Source: Ichthyophonus hoferi (Eukaryota; Opisthokonta; Ichthyosporea; Ichthyophonida; Ichthyophonidae). Taken from it: a stretch of DNA of 64,000 bases. Below are positions 1-13,766 of this stretch, piece by piece. Position 1 is the stretch's first letter, and every line of letters starts with the position of its first letter. The notes below the pieces were generated by a model. The model saw only the letters and a program-made list of their open reading frames with translations, searched no databases and was not told the origin of the DNA. The stretch is taken from positions 65,662 to 129,661 of the forward strand of contig NAOQ01000159.1 in assembly GCA_002751075.1 (NCBI GenBank), in the 5' to 3' direction. The position numbers and the translations under genes are program-made.

Positions 1-978
1 CGTTCCTGTAACCTTTTGCCACGACTCCATTGCTATTATTTTACCCAATCAAAACCAACCTTGGCCAAGGCCTAAAGTCAACATTTTCAGGTAAAGTAGG
101 CAGTTTCAATTCTTTATCCACGAGTTTAATGTGGATGGCTTGGGACCATACACGTGGCACAGGGATCTATATGGTATAAGTAATGAGTAGTTATATATCA
201 GTACATATAAAAATCAAGGCACCAATAGTAATATGGCACTGCCCTTGGCAACCAATCCAATACCATCTAGTACGAGTCCAGGAAATATTAGGGTAGAGGA
301 TTGTGGGCAGATTTGGATTTCATATTTTCAATCAATATGAATACACTATAACATATACTATTCTTGTAAAAGACAGAGAGCAGCAATTTCATTCCTCAAT
401 CTTTGAGGTTATATTGTAGTTTGCCTTGAACATACATGAGTGCATTGCACTATCTTTTATCACATAATTATCACCTACAATACAAGATTGTCAATAAGCT
501 AATAATGAAATGAACATACTATACTATATTGAGGTGCTTGTGATAATGTTTAATCTAAAAACAAAGTGTCTGTAGATATATATTGGTATGTATTATGAAT
601 ATACTTATATATACATCTACCTAAAAAATGAAAAGGGTAAAACTAAACAGGTTTATACTATAACATAAATATACGTTCTTATAGACATATTCCACATAGA
701 TTCTATGATCAGCCACACATACTATATATACGTTATATAACCTATACTAATATACACATGCATATTTTTATGGTTACTTAGACAATATTGTACACCATTT
801 AGCTATTTAACATCGGTGTGCATAACATAATAAGCAGTATCCTCATTGATTGGGTAATAAAAATGAATAAAAATTACTAATTAACAGAAAGGGAGAAACC
901 AATAACATTTCATACTGTGACGTACACACTGTTCCAGCAATAAATAAAATCAAAGGCCACAAATTGGTAGTACAGGGG
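1..978. other. non-coding flank, no gene seen
   Basis: This is AT-rich sequence downstream of the stop codon of the 979-7371 gene. I found no exon with good splice sites on either strand. It probably holds the 3' UTR of that gene. Confidence 0.5.
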
Positions 979-3900
979 TCAAATACATACATTCAGACTA
1001 GGGATAAACTGGAATAATTGAGGGTTAAGTTTAACACGGCTCAAGAAGTTGTCCCAGCCATCTGAAGGAGGCAGGCTTGGTGGCGTTTGGGTCTCTATCA
1101 GAGCTGGTAACTTACCTGTAGGCAGATAGTACATTAGTTAATATGGTTAATAGGTTGAAAATGTAACGTTGTTGGGACTATAAGTGTGAGCTCAATAATA
1201 GATGCATGAAGAGACAGGAAAAAGATAGGGTATAGAGGTAATGAACTAGGCACCATTACAGAGACATATGTTATATAAAGAGAATATAGTGTATTCAAAG
1301 AATATATATATATATATGCCTGAACAGTGATGCATTTATAAATAAAACTGACAGAAGGAAGGTAACAGACCATGGAAGCGTTTAACTTCATCGTAGTATG
1401 TCAAAACACGCTCCGCGTCCAGCATTCCCATCACACCACCCTTAGTAAGCTGTAGCTTAAGGGGCTTGATGTCTATTGTAGTCGTCAGAGTAGGGTCTGG
1501 CACGCGTAAGGGTGGGTGTGGGTTAGATAGATACATGCATTTAGTATCTTAACTCGGAACTAAATAACCGCTACAATTCCCTCATTATATATGCGTCTTT
1601 TTTGTCTGATGTTCTCCTGCCCTTAAGTATTTATAGGCATCTTTCTATTATAAAGACAATATAAATGTACAGCTTAAATAGTAAATAACTTTTTAAAAAA
1701 AACCCTTTGATCAACCAAATATAAAGGCAGTTTTTTTTTAAAAAAAAAAGTTTAAATCATTTTAGTATTGGAGGAGGTACAGAAATAAAAAGAAACATCA
1801 AATTGAGGTCAGGATACGATGCATTTAAACATGAAGTCACCCTATTCGTTGTACAAAGCTATAACCCGTCAAGGTATATGAAGTGAGCACTACATCTATA
1901 ATAGTAACAGCCAATAAAACAAAGTGGACTTACCCGATGAAATCCATCCCACAAAACTAAGACTTTCGGCCCAGGACACAAAATTGGCCTATAAGAATAG
2001 AGGGCAATGACCATATTAGGAAATTTTGCATATTTGGTAAATCCTTGTCCAGTAAGCATGGGTTTACTGTTCATACTATATAAGCTAGGATATGATCACA
2101 GTTGCATTATAACAATTAAATAGGTAATGTCATTGGTCATTGGTCAAATACAGGCACAAAAGTGGCATGCATTCCAGCCATACGGCATGAACGGACTGAT
2201 AGCACATATAGTCAATAGATGATAAACACGGATCTATGATTGAAGGTTAGTACACAACTTAACCACAGGCGTAATAGGATTTTTACAATCGTCAGTCTAC
2301 CAATCAGACTACAGCCCAATCGCTATAGCATAGGATAGTATAACATAGCATGGTATCATACAGGATATAGATATATATATACCAGCTGACTCTACCCTGG
2401 ACTTACACATATGAGCTCTTAACTAAACAAAGATATTACAAGCCAACCCAAACCAGCCCAGCCTCTAGTTATCACAACAACGTTGCAGGAAAACTGCCAT
2501 CTTCCCTCTACCAGACACTATAACGGTATATGACAAAACATCATATAACCACAACACACATGGGTGTATAGATAATAACCATCCTATCGCTCTATCCTAT
2601 CTTCTTGCCTGTCTACTCACAAACACAGCATCATACTACCATACAAACCCATCTTTTGTATAATAATATCTCATCCTTTTCCTTTATTAACAAGTTATCA
2701 CTCACCTGTAACTCAGCAGAGGGTGGATTTCTAACCACTTCCAAGGCGAATGCGATAAAGTCAGTGCGAATCTGTAGAGTTATGTAATTAATTAATGCAA
2801 GTAACAATAATTATGTTTGGGCATATATATATACAGACCACGTTTTCTCCAGATTATATCCTTTTATATATTCTGGTTAAGCTATGTTTTTTTTTGTAAT
2901 GATAACTCACTTCATATATCTAATACTCTTCCTCAATCTACACTGTTTTATCTGAATGTGTATGTAATGGTGTTGCTGTGGTATATAAGTATATAGGAAA
3001 ACAAGCATATGCATATCCATATGAATACAGAAACAATTTATCGCATCCCTCAATAACATGGTCATAAGTGAACCTACATAATAAACCATAGTAAACCATA
3101 GCCAATAATATCCCTATCTTATTTCTTATTCATCCCAATCATTCGTCCTATTCATCCCATCTCTCTTCTCTACCTCACTTACTGTATATATATCTCGATA
3201 TTCAAGGCAACCTATCAGAAAACCTTAAGTACTATATCATGCCAGAAGCAAAAGAAAGGGAACTTACAGCAATTTCAGTGTTGAGCTTGGTCATAAAATT
3301 ATCAAATTTCTCACTTTCCTCCCTATAAAAAGCATTGTCGTGAGCATTGGTATCACGTGTATACCATACTATACATGTCTTTCACACCTAACTAACTGAG
3401 CTCATTATGTTAGTCTGCTCTGCATATAACCATACACTAGGGATATAGAGCCACCTTTATATATGTCAATATGTATACGGATTCACCATTGATAACTAAC
3501 TACACGAATGATATGTATTATAGGGTATTATACTATACTATATTATATCATATTATACTATATATATAGTATATATCGCAAGACATAACAGTATCCTTAT
3601 AAGCATGCAGTGATATATGACGATAGAGAGGGGGAGGGGGAGGGTGAGGGGGAAGGGTTATTTAGCAACCAAGACCAAGGCCGTACCCATAGTAACGAGG
3701 GCGGAAGCGGCCATTGGGGAACATGGTGGGATTAACCAATACCACACCGTTGATAAAATCTGCGATCTGGTCGAATACTTGTAGACCATCCTCAATAAGG
3801 AAGATACTTTCACGATGTTTAAGAGTCAAACCTTGAATGACACTAGCTACTACCATCACACCATACATCATAGTGGCTTCATCCACACCTCTCAGTACAA

Positions 3901-6900
3901 CTGGGTACATAGTGGGCATTGGTTATTATATAGCTAATATATAATATTATTAACAATACTATAATAGTATATATATACATATATCCCTAGATATGTATAG
4001 CTCATTCCTAATAATAACAAGATAATACCATGCAATATCATATAATACATATAACAGTGCTTACAGTACCACAGCTTTCCACGCCATCATTCCTTCAGGA
4101 CATGTTTCATGATTAGCAAAACAAAACAAAACAAAACAAAACAGTACATACAAGTGCTGTCTACCTACCTCCTCCGTACAGATTATTTGCAAGCACGGTA
4201 TCAGTAAACTGTTTGGTAAAATCACAAAAGTGACTCTTTCTTCCACCAGAGAATTCTCTTAAATCTATCAAAGCAAGAATGGTAGAGGGCTTCGGATTTT
4301 CTGTATACAAACCAAGGGAATGACAATCGTAAATATAGTAGTAATACTAACACAAGTAATACTAGTAAGCTATGTTATAGAGTGTATTTAAGGTATAGTT
4401 AAGTAAGAAACCCACAAACATCTCCGATCCAATCTTGGTCTACGTGAAAAAAAAATAACTATAAAAACCAGTGGGAATTATTGTTCTAAATATGGTATTA
4501 ATACCAAAGCAAGCTAGTGGTGAATACTAAGTGATGGCACAATATTAGACCAGTACACCATGCATTCAAGGCTAAAAGTTACCGCTGGATTTTGCATGGT
4601 TTCTAATGGTATTATATGATTTATCGTCTTAGTTTAGCCAACTATTTAACTGCCTCAAGTTATTCCTTATGGTTGATATTATGTTAGAGATATAAATATG
4701 CAGATTACTTAAAAATAAACCGTGAAATCCCTATAGATAGAGGAGAAACTGCGTACTTGCTTATACAAATGTATATGCATGTATATAACTATAATAGGTA
4801 AAAATCAATATAGATAATATCATAAACCAACATGCCTATTAATACCATAGTGTATATTAGAAGTAGATTTAATATAAGTAATATACTAAAAATGACCTAG
4901 ATATTGCTATTATATATATATATACACTCACCTGCGTTAGCCCCATCAAGACAATCAAAATTAACCTTAGTAGGGAGCTTATTATCGCTTACAATAGCGT
5001 CATCTTCCAACATAATGAGATCGCCATCCTGTGTCCATCATAGTACTACTTAGTTATTTATGTACTTACATGCCTACATACATGCATAAATAGTAGTGGT
5101 AATATTAATTAATTAATCTAATTAATCGCCAATACTATTCCCAAGAAAAACAATCTCTCTAATGACAAGGCAATAAATAAATGAGATCAAAATTAACTTA
5201 AAATTAAACTGGAGTATCCTATTAGCCAGTAGTCATAAAAATAATTTCAGTTGATATTAAGATTTTCTAGTATATAGATTACTATTTTTGTTCTATTGAT
5301 TTAAGATTATCTCAAACACCTCGATATATATATCATATATACATACATATACATGCTTCTCTAAATAGATATACCAATTCTTAATAACCAAATCAGCATC
5401 AGATTAAAAGCACCAAGAGGTCTAAGAATACGTATATTATGTTTAATATATAGTGTTTATGTTGCTATGGGAAAGAGAAGGGAAAGAACGTGACTTATTA
5501 GATGTAGAAGAAAGATGTCCCCGGTTTCAAAACTGTTTAATGTAAATTGGTGAATGCATGTATATATATATATATATATTGCATTTACCATACCTCAGTC
5601 ATACCCAAGCAGGGCTCTACCATATCAGTTGTAGAACCTAGGTCAAAGTTCAAGCTAATCCCAGCAACATTGCTATCCCACCGCAAACCATATGTTAGGT
5701 ATACCCATAGATACTAAGGCCACATACAAACAAAAACACTACACAAACTCTCTTCCCACAGCTAGGATCCACTGCCCTCCCCTAGCCAACCAAATCCAAC
5801 CGTCGTAATTATACATCCGTCTTACCCAATCAACACGCACAGACTTAACTGTACCTCCGTTACCCTGCCCTCCTTCTCTCTTCCTCCCTCTATCACACGA
5901 CTATCACTTACTTGGCCACATTACCCAATCTCTTGGGGCCAGTTTGAGCCACAGAGGGCCTTATCATACTTGGCTTCTTAGGGATGGGCATAGTCTCGAT
6001 GGGGGTCACAATCAACACCTCCACATTGCCATTAATTTCGTTCAACACCTATTGGTAGACCATTTTAGTAAGCCAATTGGCTATGACGGGGTTGGAATAG
6101 ATACATGTATGTTTGTATGTATGTATGTAATAATAGTTACATTGGCCAAGTACATAACTGCATATTGGCGCTATGTATAATGAATGAGTACACACTTCAA
6201 TTCTTTCTACTTTCTATATAATACATGAAACTTCCAGGTATGACTATATACATGGTATAATACACAGGTCTATATATCGGTAAGTATTGGTGCAAGCTCA
6301 TCAATTAATGACTGCTATGATTCTTCGCATTATGTATCTGTGCCATTTTATCTTTCCTTACACAATACATACAACCTAAAGTATATACCTGTATAGCTCG
6401 TTCCGGGGCGCACCTATATATTTTGCCTACACCCATCACCCATACACACATATATATAATATAATCCACATTTTCGTCTCATTAACAACTGTTCTCTCCT
6501 TCCCATACACACACATATATAATATAATCCACATTTTCGTCTCATTAACAACTGTTCTCTCCTTTCACCTTCCTCTCCCTTTATTTACCAATAATCCACC
6601 TGCTTCTTTCTCACACCCCTTATATCTGTCCATTCCATACTATCCCTTCCTCTCTTTATCCCTCTGCATTTACTATCCTGCTAACTCCTCCCAAACCCAT
6701 CGTGGCTCCATCAATAATACCTCGTGCAGATTTGGACCTAGGTAATACGAGAAACTATCAAACTTAATCTTTCTTGACAGAGGCAAGCTATCCATAGGGT
6801 CTAGGTCTGGCGGTGTAGGAGGGATGCCAGGAACCTCTTCATGGGTAGACTGTGATAATGCACCAATAAGCAAAGGAAGATATTTATGGCAAGAGAGGAA

Positions 6901-7371
6901 AGGCGGCAGAAAAATTTCAACAGGTCATAGAATGAATAACATGTCATTAAATTAGCAGAAAGATAAATAGTATATATAAACTGTTGCCATTTGCATTGGC
7001 TTTTCAATGGCCGTTTTAAAAAACTAGTTTGGTATTCGTTGCATGCAATGTTTGTTAAATTAAAGAATGGGAAAGCAATAGGTGGATTATTAATACATGC
7101 ATAAATGATAAATATGTGACGAGCAAATATAAGCCTGCAAACTACAATAGACTTGTAAAAAAAATGCGAATAGGAAAAGGGAGCCGTCCTAGCAAGTCAG
7201 CAACTGATTAAGCAAACTTATACATACCACTGCATTGGGCTTTTTAGCAGTGAACAACTCCAATATCCATCTTCTGGTGAGAAACACCAGTAGCAAGACG
7301 GATGCACCACCAATGCCAACCAGAACTAGAACCAGCAGGTCTAGCTTCACCCCGTTTATTACCAACTCCAT
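979..7371 (-). CDS. multi-exon gene for an unrecognised membrane-anchored protein (about 480 aa)
   Basis: Exons in transcript order: 7371-7228, 6849-6674, (6413-6389, uncertain), 6048-5912, 5672-5594, 5028-4932, 4300-4169, 4092-4065, 3890-3687, 3322-3268, 2771-2706, 1988-1934, 1496-1371, 1115-979. Splice phases agree from 6048 to the stop at 979-981, so this is one gene. The ATG at 7371 opens a hydrophobic segment (LDLLVLVLVGIGGASVLLLV, about residues 10-29) followed by RR, which looks like a signal anchor. A proline-rich stretch follows (PGIPPTPPDLDP). The C-terminal two thirds is a mixed globular region with segments such as ALIDLREFSGGRKSHFCDF and WDNFLSRVKLNPQLFQF. I do not recognise the family; a lipid-transfer or organelle-tethering protein is possible from the topology but not shown. 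The junction after 6674 is unresolved: joining it to the 25-nt candidate exon makes a stop, while an earlier donor at TGG/GTTTGG keeps the frame. Confidence 0.75.
3627..3659. repeat. G-rich tract with G-quadruplex-type spacing
   Basis: Runs of three to five G separated by one to three bases (GGGGGAGGGGGAGGGTGA and onward) lie on the plus strand. They fall in an intron of the 979-7371 gene, 28 bp from the exon edge at 3687. The pre-mRNA, being minus strand, is C-rich here. Confidence 0.7.
6439..6564. repeat. tandem duplication, period about 63 bp
   Basis: Two nearly identical copies (6439-6501 and 6502-6564) each start CCCATACACACA and end TTCTCTCCTT. They lie in an intron of the 979-7371 gene, just upstream in transcript order of the candidate 25-nt exon at 6389-6413. 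Confidence 0.85.
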
Positions 7372-8632
7372 TTTCAGTGAGCCCACAAGGGCAGTACTAT
7401 ATAATTTTAAAAATTAACTATCCAGGTGTAGAATGGGCCACGCTAGCATTGAAAACTGGAGAAGGCTGCCACGAAGAACCAAAGCACAGTTAATATCGGT
7501 TCAGCGCGGCTTCTTTGTCAAACATGCATTTGAAAAAAGCAAAAAGGGAAAAAAACTAAAATAATCAAAACTAAGACTAATCGAGATATATTGTTTTTAT
7601 TATTCCTACAAAAAATCCTGATGCGAGTAATACACGTTTGCTTGTACTGCACAAAGACAGTAAATATGCATATGTAGTATGATATACAATATATATACGT
7701 ATGTAGATTGTAGTAGATATACGTTTACTTAGGAATTTTAGTAATATACTGGTACCTAACAGTCACCCACAATTCCTCAAACAACGCTAGGGAATATAAC
7801 TTGCAAACACAACGACATACCCTATTTAACTTCTATCATACCTTTCTATGTAAATCATAAATCACGATTGTTATATGCTTTTAATACTACTTAAAATAGA
7901 AGATGCATTATCATTGGTTTTCAAAAACCCACAAAGTGTTATAAGACCAACAATGCTTAAGGTCCCCGCTTGGCCTTGTTTAAATAGAACACAATTATTT
8001 TATCGATTAAAAAAAATAATAGCTAAATGTCAAAAACAAAATTATAAAAATTATCAATATATACATGTATATATTAAAAAAAAAATTAAATTTTTTTAAG
8101 TCATTTCCGAGGACACACACTGTTACCACAATTAAAGTTATGCGTTGTGCATACCCCAAAAACCAATCCCACGTAGTAAATTCAGTGAATTAATGGCTTC
8201 CGGGCCAATAACTCTTCCAATGAAGGCTAATATTTTGCTATCCTTGCCATTGGTTGCTTTACACTTTCTCACAATGCCTCTACTCTCTGCTTATGAGAAT
8301 AATTACATTGGTCTACAATCCTTCGCCAGAACTGCCTAATGCTAATTGGTTATGTTTACATTGGATAAACTACGATCGATCGCAAGATTATCAGACTCCC
8401 ATCCATCACTAATTGAATTAAATCACGCACAAATCGCGGTTAGAAATACTTGACCAATGAGACGTCTGAGGGACTTTCCCTGGACTGGCAATATATGCCC
8501 AATTACAGCATAGCTACTCTTTTACAAATAGGATTTCCCCTTCCCCGGAGTCAGTTGCCATGCCATCACAACTCAATTTACATATCATTTAAGGAAGTTT
8601 AATGATCAACGGAACGAGCGATTTATGATATA
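7372..8632. other. intergenic region, probable divergent promoter
   Basis: This stretch separates the minus-strand start at 7371 from a tentative plus-strand start at 8633. Several CCAAT/ATTGG pentamers are present. No convincing exon was seen; the 74-codon open frame at 7875-8099 is low-complexity and AT-driven. Confidence 0.4.
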
Positions 8633-10312
8633 ATGTCTGATTCTTCAAAGCCTGTCATTGACCTCAAAGTATTAGATAAAACAGTGTTAAGACTGGAGAC
8701 CACTCATGGCGGAGTTACCGGCTCCCAGCAAGTAGAAAACTTACTTTACATCTTTTTTTCCGCATAAAAAAATGCATTTAACGAAATATGATAACTATTT
8801 TTAATCATGATGATATATTAGAAATAAAAGTATCTTTTTTACCGGGAATGTAGTGCTCCTGTTGTCTTTAGGTTGATCTAGATCTTCTCAGTAAAAGATA
8901 AGCTAAAGCCCACTTGAATTATGTTTTTAATACACACAATTGTTCTGAATTGAGAGACGCTTTAGACTTACTACCCCGCAACTTACAATATGGGCAATAA
9001 CTATAATCTAAGCCACTATAATCTTGGATAGGCATTATAAAATATTTCCTAATGGTTCAACTGTACTAGGTTTGACCAGCCCAGGTTTAACCAATTGGTC
9101 TTCTAGTAATTTTTTTGAATAATATATCTTATCACCTGAAAATCAAAAGAAATGATATAAATGAATAATAAAACAAGCAAATCAAATTTTCGGAAAGGCT
9201 TTTGACATACATTGAAAACTGAAAACTGTAATATTAAGAGTACCTTTACTATTGTTTTAGAAACTTTTATATGTAATAGTAAACGTCAACAGACAAATAT
9301 GAAAAGTTCTGATAGATTTGCGCTATATTGAAATACTTACCTACCAGGTCATAGACTAGTAGTTTAGGCGATAGCTTTCTATTGACCCTAATAGGTAACT
9401 AAAGTTCAATGTAAGAAACGTGGTAACAGTAATAAAGAATAATCTATCTAAGCATAATAAAAAACTTGTTTCCAATACAATGCAAAGAAGAGTATGCACA
9501 AAAAAGAGGAAGACGTTGAAATTCTGGCTTCCATGCTACAGTCTGCAAATGAAGCCGAGAAGGTGAAGGTTGCCTTTTCATCAGACTGGATCCATCCGAA
9601 TGTTGTCATATAGGCTTGTATAGGTATCCGCTATGTGTATTTTATAAGAATTACATGTGTGGAGAACATGTGTAGGTTAGAAACCTCGCATCATTTAAAG
9701 CATGGATCTAGTTAATTAATAGTAATGATCTTTACGTAAAGTTCATTACTTTAGCGACGCGACATTTATTATTAGATATTTTTGTTGTGCTCAAAACTTT
9801 ATCGCTTATATATAGACGCTTATAATGATTTGTCCAAAGTTTATCTGAGAATTTCACTACAATGGATGCAAGCAATTGTAGATTTTTAAAAACCAATACT
9901 TATAAGTTAAGTGTTACAGTATAGTAAGAAATGTAAGAAATACTACAGGTGCATCGGAACATCCTCTTACAAAGTGTCGATAAGTTGGAAATCTAATTCT
10001 TAGCAGAGTTGTTAGGACTATATCAAGTAACTGCAGGCCAGTCACTTAGACTAAAACTACCAAACCCAACCTCAGGTCTGTATCAAGGACTGCAACCTAT
10101 ACATGCAAATAAATACTGCTTGAACTAATAATAAAAGTTTTTTTTTGTTTTTAGTTATGACTAGAAGGCAGAACCTAAGTCTATCCAAAGACGATATTTG
10201 TCCAAAGTGCAAATTACTTCTAGCACCCATCATCCGTGCCCGGTCCGTGAGAATTGAAAAGAAGATGAGAGTCACACTTCTTACATATTCCGAAGGATCC
10301 ACTGCAATATAA
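8633..10312 (+). CDS. tentative small gene; last exon resembles half of an Rpr2/Rpp21 zinc ribbon
   Basis: Three coding-looking pieces lie in order on the plus strand. An ATG at 8633 opens MSDSSKPVIDLKVLDKTVL and reads to a poor donor near 8733. A charged helix-like piece lies at about 9492-9562 (KKEEDVEILASMLQSANEAE) with a good donor. An exon at 10155-10312 follows a strong T-rich acceptor and reads MTRRQNLSLSKDDICPKCKL before its stop. The last piece matches the pattern of RNase P/MRP subunit Rpp21/Rpr2 around its first CxxC: basic residues, alternating leucines, CxxC, LL and a following basic run. The second CxxC of that family is not visible, and phases between the three pieces do not close, so an exon may be missing or the link wrong. 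Confidence 0.3.
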
Positions 10313-13310
10313 GAGCAAACTGATAGACTTTGATCTTGACTCGTTTAATGATAGTCTTACGTCAATGCCAAGCTTGGAGAAACAATCCTCCATTAACCAA
10401 AACATCAACACATTTCAGTAGTCCCTGAATAAGACCTGTAGTCTGGTTATATTTTTCTGATATATACCTGACCTGTCAGTCGGGAAAAAAATAGCATAGA
10501 TTGATTATTATTACATATAAATTATTGTCACATATAATCAAGCTGTCATATTTCAAACGTCAAGAAAACAGCACATCAAGATTGTCAAGCCTGATTAGTG
10601 ACCTTTACAAATTGTTACGGCTGTAACACTTGAACCTTTTGAAGGTGTTTATTTATTGATTTTCTTGCGTATTTGTTACGTATTTGTTGTTATTTATTTG
10701 TTTATTCAATGATTTCTTTATATTCATTAGCATAACTTATTCACATAACTCTGCACTCATTGGTAGATGTAAGGACATAGCCTGGTAAAATAATTGGCGC
10801 AACCACAATCACGTGCCAATTAATTTAGTCTGACCACAAATACAAACTTTTAGATTAATTACTGTAGTTAGCCCCGGTCATGTGTGGTTCTAATTGAAGA
10901 TATACTCTTTTACGCAGTACTTGGGGTCACGTGATGGGGACGAACCAATTAATTTACTATGACCTTACGTCTCTAAAAGAATTTAGAGCTAATGAATAAT
11001 TAGAAACGATTAATTGAATAACTAGAGGACATTATGAAGAGTAAAGAGAGAGAACTACGTAATATGAAGGATATTCTAGTTTGCATATGTACCAATCATA
11101 GCAATAAACAGCGTACTGGTAATAGAGAAAATTAGAAGAATCCAAGGACACGGCAAAAAAGAGCGAGAAAAACATAAAAATAGAAGTTAAGAAAGATTGT
11201 ACAAGAGAAGAAGGGAAAGAAATATAATCTTATTGACTGAGAAAAAAGAGAAGCAATAAGGCTATGAAACTTGAAAAGAATGGCAAGAAGAAAAATAAAT
11301 AAAGTTATATAATAAAATACGATATCTCTTTTTCGAAGAACCGACTTGCCACTATTGACTTACGTACCTGAAAAATCAATTTTTGTTTTTGTTTGGAAAT
11401 ATGAAATATGTAACAATTCCAGTTTGAACACTCAAAATACTCTGTACTATCATTCTATACCAAACACACAATCATTAAATGCAAATCTTAAAGGAAAGGA
11501 CACATAATCCTTTCTTAGTAGGCTACAGATTGTATGTTGCTATTTTTAATATAGTACAGACCCGTTTATTTAATGTTTAGTACAGGTTTAGATCTTTATG
11601 TCCAAAACATTTGGGAACGGTGACAATACAAGGATACCAATGTCATAAGATGGTACCTATGCTCGAGACCTGGTCTAGGTTACTTGAACAACAAATAAAG
11701 TTTCTAATTTGGTATGCCCTTTTTGCAAGGCATACTATATGGGTTGTCCAATTTACAATATTTTATAAGTAATTCGAGTCATTCCAAGAAACCTGTTTGT
11801 TTAGGTTCTTTCATAGGTCAGTTATATTCTTAATCATGGTCCTTCTAAATTTAGTCAGCGTAGACATAAACATAACTCTGAGAATCTGAAGAAGTCCAAG
11901 TTTACCAACTTGATTAAAAGTGTTTAGCAGCCACCATCACACTGATTGTCACTCTTAATATCTTATTAAGTTACCGTACAATCATTGGTAAAAGTTATCC
12001 AGGCAGTATAAACCGTTAATACCTATAACTCTCATTCTTAGAATTTAAAGTACATTCTTCACAAAGTCAACATTTTTCACAACTTTTCGTTGCCTGTTTT
12101 AGAAACCGAAGCGAAAAACAAACAACCTTTTAGTATAAATCAAAAAGATTAGGGTCAATTTCTCACATGTTGAGCTTAGCTTACCAAAAATCTACGTAGA
12201 AACTTAGCCAACGGCTACCAAATTGCTTCTCTGTTTGAACTCATTGTCAGGTCTCATGTTTGCTAGGCATTTACACAATTAATCTTCTCATTCGAAGCGT
12301 GACAGCACTTACATTTTTTCAATTTTAAAGTTACAGAATGTTGGCCAGTTATGATAACACAATAGCAAAATCACCAGTTTACCCACCCAAAGACCTTTAT
12401 TAAGGCCAAAAGTACTTTAGTACACAAAAACTAAAGGGGGTTTTCAAATTATTTTTTGATGCTACCACAAGCAATATATATATTACAGACCTAGTCAAAC
12501 AACACAAAATACAGTCCAGTAGTGCCTGTTAAAAGATGGTCTCCATTGTCACTAATTTAGGAAGCTTGAACTCAGTTCACGCTAAATTACAAACCTGACT
12601 CGAAATGGATCCATTTGTATTAAAAACTAAAAACCAACGTATTCTTTCCACTATTTTTTTTTTCCATTATACAAAAAAATCGCAAGCCTTACTGTCACAC
12701 CACGAAAGCTGCAAGACTGCCGAGAAAGTGCCAAACTGTATTAGTAACTTGCCTCCAGCCCTAGTAATGCATGCTGTTTGTAAGCAACAAAGGGACTAAT
12801 AGTAATAGATTGGATATATCATCAAATGTATGCAGGGAACATGCGCCAGGCCCCAAAATATACCAGTCATTTACTTGTGGGGACCGTACATCAGAAAAAG
12901 AACACGGTAAAAAAATAATCAGATAGGTCATTCATTATTCGGTGTTTTCAATCAGTGGAACCAGGCTATTTGACCAGGATAATGTATGCCGATTTCGGCC
13001 TGTGTAGTAATTATCTCATCTATGTTCAGGACTGCAGCCGACAACTGCATGCATAAAACTTAAGAGTAAAAACTGTAGTCCTCATACAGTATCCCTACAG
13101 AATCAAGAGTCTCCAATCTGTCTCAGACATAACCTTTTTGTACTTTCTAAATACACCATCATATATATCGAGTACTTCGGAACCCAGCATTAATTAAATA
13201 TATAATTACAACGGTAGTTGCTTTGCCTATGTTATACATTACAATACGTGGTATATGTGTTACCAACTGTAACTCATAAGTGGGAGTAATATTTATTATA
13301 TTATCTTTAC
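10313..13310. other. 3 kb without a supported gene
   Basis: No exon set with consistent splice phases was found on either strand. Around 10800-10980 there are two similar stretches combining CACGTG or TCACGTGA with CCAATTAATTTA and TGACC. From 11140 to 11300 the plus strand is strongly purine-biased. Confidence 0.4.
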
Positions 13311-13395
13311 TTGCTCCTGAACGGCTCCAGCATTCCGGTAGAGCAGAGGCAGCAATTGGTTTTTTACTGGCTGTAGAAAGATTACCTACCACCAT
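13311..13395 (-). CDS. possible isolated first exon, unknown product
   Basis: An ATG at 13395 reads MVVGNLSTASKKPIAASALP and on to a usable donor at 13311 (A/GTAAAG). The codons are less AT-biased than the surroundings. I found no following exon to the left, so this may be chance or the start of a gene whose other exons I missed. It lies about 370 bp downstream of the DBR1 stop codon. Confidence 0.2.
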
Positions 13396-13766
13396 TTTAA
13401 GCGGGGGTGTGAACTATGTAACAAGTAAAAGGTTATAGAAAACCATAAAAGCACAAAAATCCTATTATTATGATTGCAATATTAAAAATATATCACCTAT
13501 GCACACATTATGGTTGTTTTTTAATAATGACATACCATTTTAAATATGTAAGCCCAAGACTCTTACTGTAAATAAAACTGTTATAACCTACTATAGCTAA
13601 ATTGATTTGTTTTCTATACATTTATCATTTCATACCAATATATAATTGCTTATTCAGACACATAATGCCCTGACAAAGGTGAAAATAGTGAAGTACAAGC
13701 AAATATATTTTAAAATGCAATCTGCTATAGGAGCGACAGGCCAGGAAAGATAATTCTCCTTGTATA

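Noticed and set aside
12605-12799. 64-codon plus-strand frame near DBR1
   Set aside because: No splice context or family resemblance; contains a run of T giving a phenylalanine string.
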